In this document: positions 1 to 12,100 of the stretch, piece by piece
How the letters are laid out: every line of letters begins with the position of its first letter
Position numbering within the stretch: the stretch's first letter is position 1
Source of the DNA: Macrostomum hystrix
Lineage: Eukaryota; Platyhelminthes; Macrostomidae
Assembly (NCBI GenBank): GCA_950097015.1
Contig: CATNEN010000012.1
Coordinates: 1,357,501-1,421,500 of the forward strand
Reading direction: 5' to 3'
Length of the DNA: 64,000 nt
Translations under genes and position numbers: made by a program
The notes under the pieces: model-generated
Told to the model about the DNA's origin: nothing
Databases searched by the model: none
Seen by the model: only the letters and a program-made list of their open reading frames with translations

Positions 1-1
1 A

Positions 2-1047
2 GACGCCGCCATGCTGGAGATAAAAGTGCTCCAAACCCTGGAGCGTCGCGATCCTCATGGAAAATTTCACTGCGTCCAACTGCGGCAGCACTTCGACTAT
101 CACGGCCACGTCTGTCTAGTATTCGACATGCTAGGCGAGTCCGTGTTTGATTTTCAGAAGCGCAACGACTACGCGCCCTACCCGTTGGAGCAAGTGCGCA
201 GCATGGCCTACCAGCTGGCCTACGCTGTCAAATTTCTCCACGACTGCGGCCTGACGCACACAGATTTGAAGCCGGAGAATATATTGTTCTGCAATTCCTC
301 AGATTATTATCGCGACGTCTGTCCCAGCACCGGCCGGGTGGTGAGAGAGAGAGGCTAATTGTGGTTTATGATAAGCAATTAAACACACCTAAGCTGACTA
401 CCACACAAGCTGTCTGCGCTTCTCAACATTTCATTTTGTGAAGTTATGCATTCAGAGTAGGGCCTGAGCTCACCTGTACACCAACAGCCAAGTTACAAAT
501 CAATCGATCGATTCCAATCGCCCTCCAGCGCACCGTCCTGCGTGACGCCACCATCCGTCTGATCGATTTCGGCTCGGCCACCTTCGATCACGAGCATCAC
601 ACGAAAATTGTCTCCACTAGGCACTATCGCGCGCCTGAGGTTGTCCTAGAACTAGGCTGGTCGCATCCGTGCGATGTCTGGTCTATCGCCTGCATTGTGT
701 TCGAATTGTACACTGGCGAGTGTCTGTTTATGACTCACGACAATCTGGAGCACCTGGCCATGATGGAGCGCTGCTTCGGCCGTCTACCAACCCGCATGGT
801 TGAAGCCTCGCCAAAGACTAAGTACTTTCATCGCGGCCGGCTTGCCTGGAAATTCGGCGGCTCCGAGACTGTCGTGCAACCGTTGCGCCGCTATGCCCAG
901 CTGCCGGAGAGTCGCGAGCATCGCCAGCTGTTCGACTTCCTTGAGGACCTATTCGAATACGAGCCCAGACGACGAGCCGCGCTCAGCGAAGCCATCGATC
1001 ATCCATTCTTTGAGGGCCTGCCTCAGCATATGCGACTGCACAGGTGA
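2..1047 (+). CDS. CLK/Doa-type LAMMER dual-specificity kinase, 5' end outside window
   Basis: This is the C-terminal two thirds of a CDC2-like (CLK/Doa/LAMMER) kinase; the family phosphorylates SR splicing factors in the nucleus. Two exons are seen: 2-340 and 529-1047. The donor GTGAGA is at 341, the acceptor AG is at 527-528, and the junction is phase 0. The frame is open from base 2, so the ATG at 11 is probably an internal Met in the alpha-C region (reads [11 protein letters not shown]). Visible landmarks are the catalytic loop THTDLKPEN, the Mg-binding DFG ([13 protein letters not shown]), the APE region ([13 protein letters not shown]) and the diagnostic EHLAMMER at 748-771. The stop TGA is at 1045-1047, after the usual short tail. 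The N-lobe with the glycine loop and VAIK lysine lies upstream of the window. The family call is secure; which CLK paralogue it is cannot be told. Confidence 0.95.
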
Positions 1048-2277
1048 TGCTGCAATTAATTGCTGCTTTGCAACATAGATCAGTATTCGCATCGTGGTCT
1101 ACTGTTAGTAGCTTGCACGCAATACAAGCCGGAATATAAAACATCCCTAATTCTTATTCTTAAACGCAGTCGGATATATTCTTTTAATTAGCCATGTTAT
1201 GGGGTCAGTGGCCACATTAAATCGGGACGCAGCCGCGGAGAGAAGGTTTGGTGGTTTGTCGTGCAATTTACGCCATTGAGGGACAACCAATAAGGCACAG
1301 TGGAATGTACACTGCCTGACGATGAGAAATTCAGTTCAGATGTACACACCCGTGTGAGCGTGCGTACAGTATCTGTGTACGTGTGTGCTCAAGAGTCAGC
1401 GTAATGTGCAGAATCGCCTACTCTGGCTGCGGGTCTAGTGTCACCAAATGATGTGCCACTGCCCGCAGCCATCCTGCAGATAAGCAATGCTTACTGTTTC
1501 TGCACTGTAGAGTTGAGGACAGTTTGTATGAATATAAGAAACACGGAAAATATGAAACCTTACAAAATAGTGATACTATTAAAATACAATGAAAAAACTG
1601 CCTTTTTAAGGTCCGAATTTAGTTTTGCGATCCGCAAGAAGTCAGCTTAATTATCTTTCATCACCTGCTGCTTTCACAGATATCACTCCAGCTCGCCCTA
1701 CCGCAGGTGACAACCGTGACAGCGCTACCTGCCTACGAAACAGTTCTTGTCTCCTTTATTCAAACAATAATTCTTGCTTAGTTTTATGGACATTGAATCG
1801 ATGTAATTGTTCACCTGCTTGTTCGCGTTTGATTATATTTGCTTGCGGTCGAATATTAAAAGAATAAGTTTGTATTTTCTTTACCGCCGCTGCTCTAAGA
1901 GCCGTTTTTTCTGGACCAGTTTTTGGGTAAAATGAATTTCAATAAAGTAGTGATTTTCGGGAAGATCACATCAAAAACGAATACTTCGGAAATTTAGGGA
2001 ATTCTGTAAACTCAGATAAATGCATTATAACAAACTAACTGTTTAGTCTTGTCAGTTTGCGTTCCTGTCATACTGCTATGCGTTGTATTCTTATTATTTT
2101 AAGACTGTCATTTTGCTTGCTAAAATAATCCTACCGTAATGCCATATCAGAAAGCTGTACCGCAGTTGTGTATTCGTTTTTCAGCATAGTCGGAAAAATG
2201 AGTTTAAGTAAATTAATGATGGGAAAGTAATAATCCTATATAAATATGCTACTTCCAAGTCTATATTCCTATTTTCC
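1048..2277. other. Intergenic stretch after the kinase gene, no gene recognised
   Basis: No convincing coding sequence is seen; the short open frames at 1438-1867 show no family features. It contains one copy of a dispersed repeat (1235-1470). An AATAAA hexamer near 1940 could serve as a distal polyadenylation signal for the kinase gene, but it is about 900 bases past the stop. Confidence 0.5.
1235..1470 (+). repeat. Dispersed repeat, copy 1 (inverted relative to 17565-17770)
   Basis: About 230 bp here align, with scattered mismatches and gaps, to the reverse complement of 17565-17770. Shared blocks include GGCACAGTG, TGTACACTGCCTGA, GATGAGAAA, GATGTACACAC, GAGTCAGCG and CAAATGATGT in the same order. 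The centre can fold as a hairpin, because TGTACA and CTGCCTGA are followed by a near-complementary TCAG...TGATGTACA. No terminal repeats or coding capacity were recognised, so the class is unknown. Confidence 0.7.
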
Positions 2278-3567
2278 ATTAGTCCATAGTCTTTAGACAG
2301 CCAATAATTCCCATTGTCCAATAGGCCAATGGTGTTTAGACAGCCAATAATTCCCATTGTCCAATAGTCTATGGTGTTTAGACAGCCAATAATTCCCATT
2401 GTCCAATAGGCCAATGGTGTTTAGACAGCCAATAATTCCCATTGTCCAATAGTCTATGGTCTTTAGACAGCCAATAATTCCCATTGTCCAATAGTCTATG
2501 GTGTTTAGACAGCCAATAATTCCCATTGTCCAATAGTCTATGGTCTTTAGACAGCCAATAATTCCCATTGTCCATTAGTCAATGGTCTTTAGACAGCCAA
2601 TAATTCCCATTGTCCAATAGTCAATGGTGTTTAGACAGCCAATAATTCCCATTGTCCATTAGTCAATGGTCTTTAGACAGCCAATAATTCCCATTGTCCA
2701 TTAGTCAATGGTCTTTAGACAGCCAATAATTCCCATTGTCCATTAGTCAATGGTCTTTAGACAGCCAATAATTCCCATTGTCCATTAGTCAATGGTGTTT
2801 AGACAGCCAATAATTCCCATTGTCCATTAGTCAATGGTGTTTAGACAGCCAATAATTCCCATTGTCCAATAGTCTATGGTCTTTAGACAGCCAATAATTC
2901 CCATTGTCCAATAGTCTATGGTGTTTAGACAGCCAATAATTCCCATTGTCCAATAGTCAATGGTGTTTAGACAGCCAATAATTCCCATTGTCCAATAGTC
3001 TATGGTGTTTAGACAGCCACCAATTCCCATTGTCCATTGTCATTGTCAAGGGTGTTTAGACAGCCACCAATTCCCATTGTCCAATAGTCTATGGTCTTTA
3101 GACAGCCAATAATTCCCATTGTCCATTAGTCTATGGTGTTTAGACAGCCAATAATTCCCATTGTCCAATAGTCTATGGTGTTTAGACAGCCACCAATTCC
3201 CATTGTCCATTGTCATTGTCAAGGGTGTTTAGACAGCCACCAATTCCCATTGTCCAATAGTCTATGGTGTTTAGACAGCCACCAATTCCCATTGTCCAAT
3301 AGTCTATGGTGTTTAGACAGCCACCAATTCCCATTGTCCAATAGTCTATGGTGTTTAGACAGCCACCAATTCCCATTGTCCAATAGTCTATGGTGTTTAG
3401 ACAGCCACCAATTCCCATTGTCCAATAGTCTATGGTGTTTAGACAGCCACCAATTCCCATTGTCCAATAGTCTATGGTGTTTAGACAGCCACCAATTCCG
3501 ATTGTCCAATAGTCTATGGTGTTTAGACAGCCACCAATTCCCATTGTCCAATAGTCTATGGTGTTTA
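2278..3567. repeat. Minisatellite, 42-bp unit, about 30 copies
   Basis: The unit contains AGACAGCCAATAATTCCCAT followed by TGTCCAATAGTCTATGGTGT and TT. Units before about 3180 mostly read CCAATAATTCCC and those after it read CCACCAATTCCC, so two homogenised blocks adjoin. A longer variant with TCCATTGTCATTGTCAAGGG occurs twice, near 3030 and 3205, about 175 bp apart. Because 42 is divisible by three, long open frames appear on both strands; they are not taken as genes. Confidence 0.95.
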
Positions 3568-4739
3568 AAATACTCAGTCCTAAAATATGTTTCTGTCCAA
3601 TACTTGACGCAACAGAAGTGAGTTAAATTTGACGTGCTTTTAACGGTTAACGTGTTTTCAATAATTCTTTCTGTGTAATACCGCTTCAGCTTCATTTCTA
3701 TTATAGAATAAATTGCCTAAAATCAAAATAATAATTATGGTAATTTGGAGTTTTAATTTATCGTAACATTTCGTAAACTGTGTTTGTAACCATTTGTAAC
3801 AAGCCATATGTATTTCAACTAAGGTAAGGCCTGTAGTAAATCAAGTTTTTTGTCATGCAAAATGAAACATTTGCTATTCTTATCATACAGGTAAAAAATA
3901 GTCTTCGTTATATTATTAGCAAATCAAACTCACAGGCACACTCTTGTTATACAATTCTTGCGTGCATGTTTAACGTGTAGTCATGAAAAGTAAAACTATA
4001 TGCGTGCTTGTGTAGTGCGCGCATTTTAACAGGAAAAATTTACATTTGTTTTGTTTCTCTGTTCTTTTAGCCATATTTAGTGTAGTCTGTTGCAGTACTA
4101 GCATTAGCTGGGGGTAGAAAGTGTGGCTAGGCTTATTGGCCTGTCCACTGTCCATGGACTGAATGGCAGTGCCCAACATAGCTAAATGTATTTTTCTCTC
4201 CTTTGATTTTACTAAAATTTTATAATGCTTAGATTATTTAACAAAATCACAATAGCTTCTTGTTTAGTTTTTAATTGTGCTTTCGAATAGAAAACCCTAG
4301 CAAAATAATATCATAACAGTGCTTAGCAGGGCAGAATTGATTTCTCCATTCACTCACAGTGGTGTCCCCGTTTCACAGGACTTAATTTTCTATTGATTTT
4401 TATTCCTACACTTGGTGTGCTTAGCTGTTGTTGTGCCGTGTCTGTTGGCATTCGGCATTAGTGCCAATATAGAATCCTGCATGCCTTTCATAGCTCAGCT
4501 CTACTTAGTTTGTACTTAAAAAAGGCCAGCTTAAACGCAAATGCATATGCACCTGATCTCTTCTGTGCTTTTAAGTAAGGGCGTTTCCCTTCCCTTAAAT
4601 GGGGTACTATGCTCACGGCCGCAGAGCCAGTTCATTCCGATTCTTGTCGCCGAGTTACTAAGCTGATTTTCATTCTCTGTGGGCCCACCTTTTGCAATCA
4701 GAAATTTGTAGATCTATGGATAAAAAATAACAGATAGCT
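3568..4739. other. AT-rich intergenic DNA with a SINE remnant
   Basis: No gene was recognised. At about 4095-4170 the order CACTAGC-like, AGCTGGGG and CCATGGACTGAA motifs match the 3' half of the tRNA-SINE family found complete at 22055-22372, so this is probably an old, diverged fragment. Confidence 0.5.
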
Positions 4740-5396
4740 GGTGAGGTAGAGATGGCAGTTATTGAACATGATGGATGAGGTAGACATGGCAGTGATTGAA
4801 CATGATAGGTGAGGTAGAGATGGCAGTTATTGAACATGATGGATGAGGTAGAGATGGCAGTGATTGAACATGATGGATGAGGTAGACATGGCAGTGATTG
4901 AACATGATAGGTGAGGTAGAGATGGCAGTTATTGAACATGATAGATGAGGTAGAGATGGCAGCTATTGAACATGATAGATGAGGTAGAGATGGCAGTTAT
5001 TGAACATGATGGGTGAGGTAGAGATAGCAGTTATTGAACATGATAGGTGAGGTAGAGATGACAGTTATTGAACATGATGGGTGAGGTAGAGATGGCAGTG
5101 ATTGAACATGATGGGTGAGGTAGAGATGGCAGTTATTGAACATGATGGGTGAGGTAGAGATGGCAGTGATTGAACATGATGGGTGAGGTAGACATGGCAG
5201 TGATTGAACATGATGGGTGAGGTAGAGATGGCAGTGATTGAACATGATGGGTGAGGTAGACATGGCAGTGATTGAACATGATGGGTGAGGTAGACATGGC
5301 AGTGATTGAACATGATGGGTGAGGTAGAGATGGCAGTGATTGAACATGATGGATCAGGTAGAGATGGCAGCTATTGAACATGATAGGTGAGGTAGA
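4740..5396. repeat. Minisatellite, 34-bp unit
   Basis: The unit is GAGGTAGAGATGGCAGTGAT followed by TGAACATGATGGGT, about 19 copies. Variants alternate GAGATGG/GACATGG and GTGATTG/GTTATTG. The minus strand stays open in several frames because of the repeat only. Confidence 0.95.
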
Positions 5397-6135
5397 GATT
5401 GAAAGGCTCTAGGCATTAGAATGATAAAGGAAACTTTGCTATCAGAAGTCAAACAGGCGGTCATAACTAGGTCTATCTTCGCCGTCCGTATCGTTCTCTC
5501 TGTTCTCCCCTCGAACTCCCTTGGGTACTGGAACGGGAAATTCTAGTTAAAAGCCAAATAAAATGACAGGAAGAGACGCCTATTGCCCAGAAAGTAATTT
5601 TATAAGTGCCCAGCTGCTAATGCCAGTAATGGCGAGTAAGAATGCGGTGAAATGGAGTGAGAGGCAAGATCTCGACTTGTCTGTGGGCTGGGCGCGGGCT
5701 ATGCTCTAGGCGTCATCTTGGTCTACGGTTATCGATCCGTGTCCACCGTTGCACGACGCCCACGCGACTCTGCAGTGGTTGGGCAAGGGACGAAGGACAG
5801 TTCCTTAAAATTCTACCGTCTCTTATTGGCTAGTGGAGTATATTTGAGTAAAGTTCTCTGGCAGCTCAGCCTGTGTGTGCTCGCGTGTATTCTTTGCACT
5901 TGCATACATTTTTTGAAAAAACTTTTCTTCTCCCTTTCTAATCGTCTCCTTGTGGCTCTCCGCCATTGCAAAATTTGCTTATTAAGTAAGTGCAGCGTCC
6001 TATTTTGGCATTCTTTAACTTTTGCCCCAGGCCAATTGAAGTGACTTCTCTGACATTTACTGTTGTTTGCAGCCGCCCTAAAGACACCACAGGAATAAAC
6101 ATAATAGTCGACGCTCCCGACCACACTGTGCCATA
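5397..6135 (+). other. Upstream region of the Rab3 gene, with a splice acceptor before the ATG
   Basis: The sequence ACTGTTGTTTGCAG ends at 6072, 63 bases before the Rab3 ATG, and looks like a good 3' splice site. No matching 5' exon is recognisable. The acceptor fits either an intron in the 5' UTR or a spliced-leader trans-splicing site. No TATA box was identified with confidence. Confidence 0.5.
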
Positions 6136-9100
6136 ATGGGATCCCGAGATGCGGCTGATCAAAACTTTGACTACATGTTCAAGCTGCTGATTATTGGCAA
6201 TTCTTCCGTTGGCAAAACTTCATTTCTGTTCCGCTATGCCGATGATTCATTTACATCGGCCTTCGTCTCTACAGTTGGCATCGATTTCAAAGTCAAGACC
6301 GTCTTTAGGCACGACAAGCGAGTCAAGCTGCAGATCTGGGTGAGCCTCTGTGGGCCTTTTCTTCCCGGAGGGAGGAGATCGGGGATCTGGGAGGAGGGAT
6401 GAGAAAGGGGGTCTGGGAGAAGGTATGAGATCTGGGATCTGGGAGGAGGGATGAGAAAGGGGGTCTGGGAGGAGGGATGAGAAAGGGGGTCTGGGAGAAG
6501 GTATGAGATCTGGGATCTGGGAGGAGGGATGAGAAAGGAGATCTGGAAGGAGTGATGAGATCGGGGATCTGGGAGGAGGAGGGATGAGATCTGGGATCTG
6601 GGAGGAGGGATGATAAAGGGGATCTGGGAGGAGGGATGAGAAAGGGGGTCTGGGAGAAGGTATGAGATCTGGGGTCTGGGAGGAGGGATGAGAAAGGAGA
6701 TCTGGAAGGAGTGATGAGATCGGGGATCTGGGAGGAGGAGGGATGAGATCTGGGATCTGGGAGGAGGGATGATAAAGGGGATCTGGGAGGAGGGATGATA
6801 AAGGGGATCTGGGAGGAGGGATGAGATCGGGGATCTGAAGAGCATACATACGTGAATAGCACGTCCAAATCTGCGTGAAATAAAATAATCAACAAATGGA
6901 TGATATATGGGAGCCAAGATATAGTGGAAAAAATATTAAGAAGATTAACGAATGAAATGATAGCTGGGATGCCTGAAAAGATGGTTTTAAATTGTAATAT
7001 AGTGCTTTTTATTGGGGACATGAGTTTCATTGTTCCGACAGTTTATCACAGTCATGAGCATGAAATTTATTTTGTTTTAATTTGTAGTGCAAAATGAACG
7101 ATGGATTAGCCATATCCTGGCTAACGATTCTTTAGGATCAGTAATTTTAGGACCTAGCTCATTTATATAATAAAGAGGCCCTGGTGTCGACTTTGAAGGG
7201 CGCTTCACTGTCCCCTAGGAAAACCAATTGCACATCAACTTTGCAGGGGAAAGCTGGGCCAGTTTTTTTCAAGTCACCTTGCACGTCTCAGCTTCCGTCT
7301 CGTCCATCTCGCAAGTGGGAAAAATTCGATCCTCAGGCAAAATTGGATGACTAATTTAACAGCTTGGAGGAAAATTTCCTACTCCTGCTCAGTTTTTCTT
7401 TACTGGCAGAGTTTTCCCCAGAGAGACGACGTTCGATTTTTTCTTGAGCGCGCATATTTTAGTTTTTTTACTGCAATTTCGAAACCAAATGAGAACCATA
7501 CCGCGGCAAGCCGTGCTGTTTTTTGAGTCGATTGAAATGCTCTATTCCACGAAACAGAAGCTACAGAAAATACTCAGACGCATGTGCAACGAGTCAAACG
7601 CTTCTCTAACAACTCAAGCGGCACTAAAATGACTTAAAAGCGACTTATACTCGTACTATTCAAGCACTACTTAAACGACTCTAAAACTTTTAAAAGAAAC
7701 CCAAACGCTACGACGATACCTCAAACACTTCTAAAACTACTCAAAATTTTCTGCAACGACTCAAACATTTCTAAAACGACTTTAACGATGCTAAAAGGAC
7801 CCAAACACTTCTAAAACGACTCAATCGCTTCTAAAACGACTGAAACGCTTCTAGCGACAAGCGACCCAAACACTTCTAAAACGACAAACGCTTCTAAAGC
7901 GACTTAAACGTTACTAAAACGACCCAAACGCTTCTAAAACGACTTTAACGCTAGTAAAACAACCAAAACACTTCTAAAACGACCCAAACGCTACTAAAAA
8001 TTCTTTAAAAACGCGTCTACATCGGCTCAAAAGCTTCTAAAACAACTTAAACAATTCTGTAACAACTCAAGCGCTACTAAAACTACACAAACGGTTCTAA
8101 AACGACTTAAGTCCACTTCATCCTGTTCAGATACACAGGAATTCCACGGTGCATCCATCTGTATGTGAATCTATTTCTTGACTTTTGCAGGACACAGCCG
8201 GTCAGGAGCGATACCGAACCATCACCACAGCCTATTATCGGGGCGCCATGGGCTTCATACTAATGTACGACGTCACTAATGAGGACTCGTTTAATGCCGT
8301 GCAAGACTGGTGAGTCTCTCTCTTTGCTAAGAGACACTTTTTGCTTCTCTTCCAAGCCTTTCATGTTGTGTCACCCAGTTGCACGATAGCAGATATCCCA
8401 AGGGCACAATATTGATCGCTGCTTATAAGTGTTTGACCATTTACGCTTCCAAATTGTTAATGGCTAAATTGATAATACTTGAAAACGCAACCATGCAAGA
8501 TGACTGATTTCCATGGTATATTTCATTTTACTCATTCGCAGTCTCTCCTAGTAAAGATCTTTATTGCGCTCATACAACTCAGTTCCTAATGAAATATTTT
8601 TCTGCTCAAAAATTGACCCTTCCGACTGTAGACTTATGTCTAAAAGTAAAAATATTTATTTTGCGTTCTACTATAATTTATTCGTTGTTTTATTTCATAA
8701 TCTAAAATGTATTTAGTTTGTTATACTTGTAAACTTTACGCAAAATGAATGTCACCAATTATGTTAACGGTTAGCTTTATTGCACATTATTAATTATCTT
8801 CGATTATAATATTTCTCTCTGTTCAAATTTGACCCCGTCTCCTAGAGTTAGGGAAGGTTTTTCGGTGTGTACATTAAATCTCGTCCCCCATGGTTCGGCA
8901 AGATTGGTCGGAGTGTACATTAAATCTTGTCCCCTATGGTTCGGAAATGTTGTTCGGAGTGTACATTAAATCTCGTCCCCCATGGTTCGGCAAGGTTGGT
9001 CGGAGTGTACATTAAATCTCGTCCCCCATGGTTCGGCAAGATTGGTCGGAGTGTACATTAAATCTTGTCCCCTATGGTTCGGGAACGTTGTTCGGAGTGT

Positions 9101-12100
9101 ACATTAAATCTCGTCTGCTTCGGCAAGGTTGGTCGGAGTGTACGAGTACATTAAATCTCGTCCCCCATGGTTCGGCAAGGTTGGTCGGAGTTTACATTAA
9201 ATCTTGTCCCCTATGGTTCGGGAAGGTTGTTCGGAGTGTACATTTAATCTCGTCTGCTTCGGCAAGGTTGGTCGGAGTGTACGAGTACATTAAATCTCGT
9301 CCCCCATGGTTCGGGAAGGTTGTTCGGAGTGTACATTAGTCTTGTCCCCCATGGTTCGGGAAGGTTGTTCAGTGTGTACGTTGAATCTCGTCCTCCATGG
9401 TTCGGGAAGGTTGGTCAGTGCGTACGTTGAATCTCGTCCCTCATTTTTAGGGAAGGCTTGTACGTTGAATCTCCTACCCCAGGGTTCTATGGTTCGGGAA
9501 CGTTCAACGGTGTGTATATAAAATATCGTCTCCGCTGTACACTGACTCTGTTAGCTGTCCAAACCGCAAACGATCAACCAATAAACTCATAAAAGGGTGA
9601 CTCTGGTGCGCGGCCAGGCCTGGCAGGGTGCCGTTGTTGTTTTGGTTGGCAACAAGTGCGATTGCCAGCCAGCGCAACGCCGCGTCGACACAAAAACAGC
9701 GCAGAAGCTGGCAAATGAGCTGGGTGCGAGCTGGATCTTTGGATGAGATAGATCTTTATTCTGCCTTTAATCTGGTTTTTTATTTCTACTTAATTTAAGA
9801 AACAGTTCGATTTGGTTCAATATCTTTGCTCCAGGCACTCACTGTATTGCAGTTATGGTGGTTGGTTTTTGGTTTTGTTTGCTTTGAGCTTAAAAATTCA
9901 AGTTTAAAATATGTTACTTTTCTGTGAGTTTCTCAGACATCTAGTACTTTTATTTGGGTTCATATTTATGGTTATAATGAAAGAATTAGTGGTTTTATCA
10001 CATGGGACAGTATTACGAGTATTAGAAGTAATGCTTCCACACACTGTATCGCATCCAGGGTGACTGCGATCCAGTCTCACTCATGGTCTACGGCTCAGAT
10101 TGCCCTCATTGGCAACAAGTGCGACCTTGAGGATGCACGCATTGTGTCAACAGAGCGCGGGGCCAGACTTGCTCACGATCTGGGTAGTTGCCAGTCATAA
10201 GAAGGCTTTTATATTTTTATCTGTTTATTTCTTGCTTAGCGTTGCTGCATTAGTTGGTGTCTATTTGGTGTACCATTAAGCTTTAAAGATTTCTCTGTGT
10301 TTGTGCGCAGCGCTACGTGTCCTGTAACAACTCATTAACAGTTTTCGTCTGCGTTAAATTAACGGTCTTATCTGATGTAGGTTAACAGTAGAAAGACCAC
10401 TAAGGGGGGCATTTCAAATTTCCTCATTTTTCTTTTTCTTCTGTATCTCCTTAAATATTCAACCGATCGCCATGAAAATGCAGAACACGGGCTAAACTTG
10501 TCCGCTCTATCCGATGAAACGACGTCCAGAAACACAAAACATCGGCATCGTCAAGAGTTCCAATCATTCTCGTCGGGTGTCGAGTGTCTGCTCACAAATT
10601 TCTATTATGTAATTCATCATATATTGTATTGAGTATATTGTTAACAGTAGGACTACCAAGCCATTTTGCCGCCCGTTTTTATACCAAGGGGGGGATTTTT
10701 CTTGAAAATGAGAACATTTTATGGCAGCACCTGAAAGCTAACCGCGTAGGGTGGTGACTGATTGGTTGACAGACTAGGCGATGGTGTACTGTAGTTGAGC
10801 TGCTGAGCTACTGTAGTTTAGGCTTCAGCACTGAAATTTAAAAAATTCACGTTAGGGTGTCCAGAGTGGCCTATTTCCACATTTTTTGCATTTGAAGGTC
10901 CCGCAGTCCGTCTAGACAAAGGTAGGTGCCCACCGAAGACGGAGATGATGCAGGCACATTCGGGTGACATGCTGATAAAGTTTGAAGGTCTGGAAAGACC
11001 GCACTGAGGCGCAGTGCAAATTCGTGTCTAGGGGTGTATGAAATACACTAGCTCTTATGGGAAAAATCGGACCTTCGGCCAGAAACATTGAATATCTCGA
11101 CGGTCTGAAGAGCTGGCGACTTGTTTCTTGTTTCAGAAGATGCGCAACAAAAAATTTGGCCGTGTTCTTGAGTTTCGTGTGCTTGCATTGTTCCGTTCGG
11201 GTGCAGCAAAAAAACTGTCCACATTGGTTGTCCACACCCTACGGAAATTCCCCCCTTGGTAGTTCTACTGTTAATAACTATACGACTTATTGTACCATGG
11301 ACTGAACAGCTGCTGTACACACAAAGGAAGTAAATTTTTTTATTATCTCGAATTTAGTATTTATAAAAATTAAAAAATGCATATAAACTTATTGTCATTC
11401 TTTTGTTTGTCTTTCTATTGCTTTTTGCTTAGTTTTTTAAATTAAATAATGCTCATAATTGGAATACACAACAATGCTCCCAGGTGCACCCAGATCAGGG
11501 CGCACGCCTGGCAGGATGCGGTGATTGTTCTGGTTGGCAATAAATGCGACCAGCGGCAGTCGCGTTGCATTACGGAGGCTAGCGGCCAATCGTTGGCCAA
11601 TCAGATGGGTAAACCAATCAGACGTGTAACCAATTAGGCCTGTAACCAGTCGGGTAGCCAATCAGACGTCTAACCAATCAGACGTGTAACCAATCAGACG
11701 TGTAACCAATTAGGCCTGTAACCAGTCGGGTAGCCAATCAGACGTCTAACCAATCAGACGTGTAACCAATCAGACGTGTAACCAATTAGGCCTGTAACCA
11801 GTCGGGTAGCCAATCAGACGTGTAACCTATCAGATGGGTAACCAATCAGATAGCGCCGATAGTTTAGCCAATGAAATCTTAACTCACTGTAGTAGCTTTG
11901 CTCATAATTGGCGGGCATCAAGACGTATTTGTAATGAATTATACTGCAAAGGCTTTGTTTCTAAATTGTCTGTCTGTGCTGTCAATCATTATCTCAATTC
12001 TCTCCTTATGAACGCTTCTTAATTCAAAATACATTTTCCTCTACATGTCTCCGTTATCTTAATTTGTTGTTTGCTTTGTTTAACAATTAACAGTTTTCTG

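Noticed and set aside
1300-1355. C/D box snoRNA in the dispersed repeat
   Set aside because: TGATGA and CTGA motifs are too close together, with no room for a guide segment.
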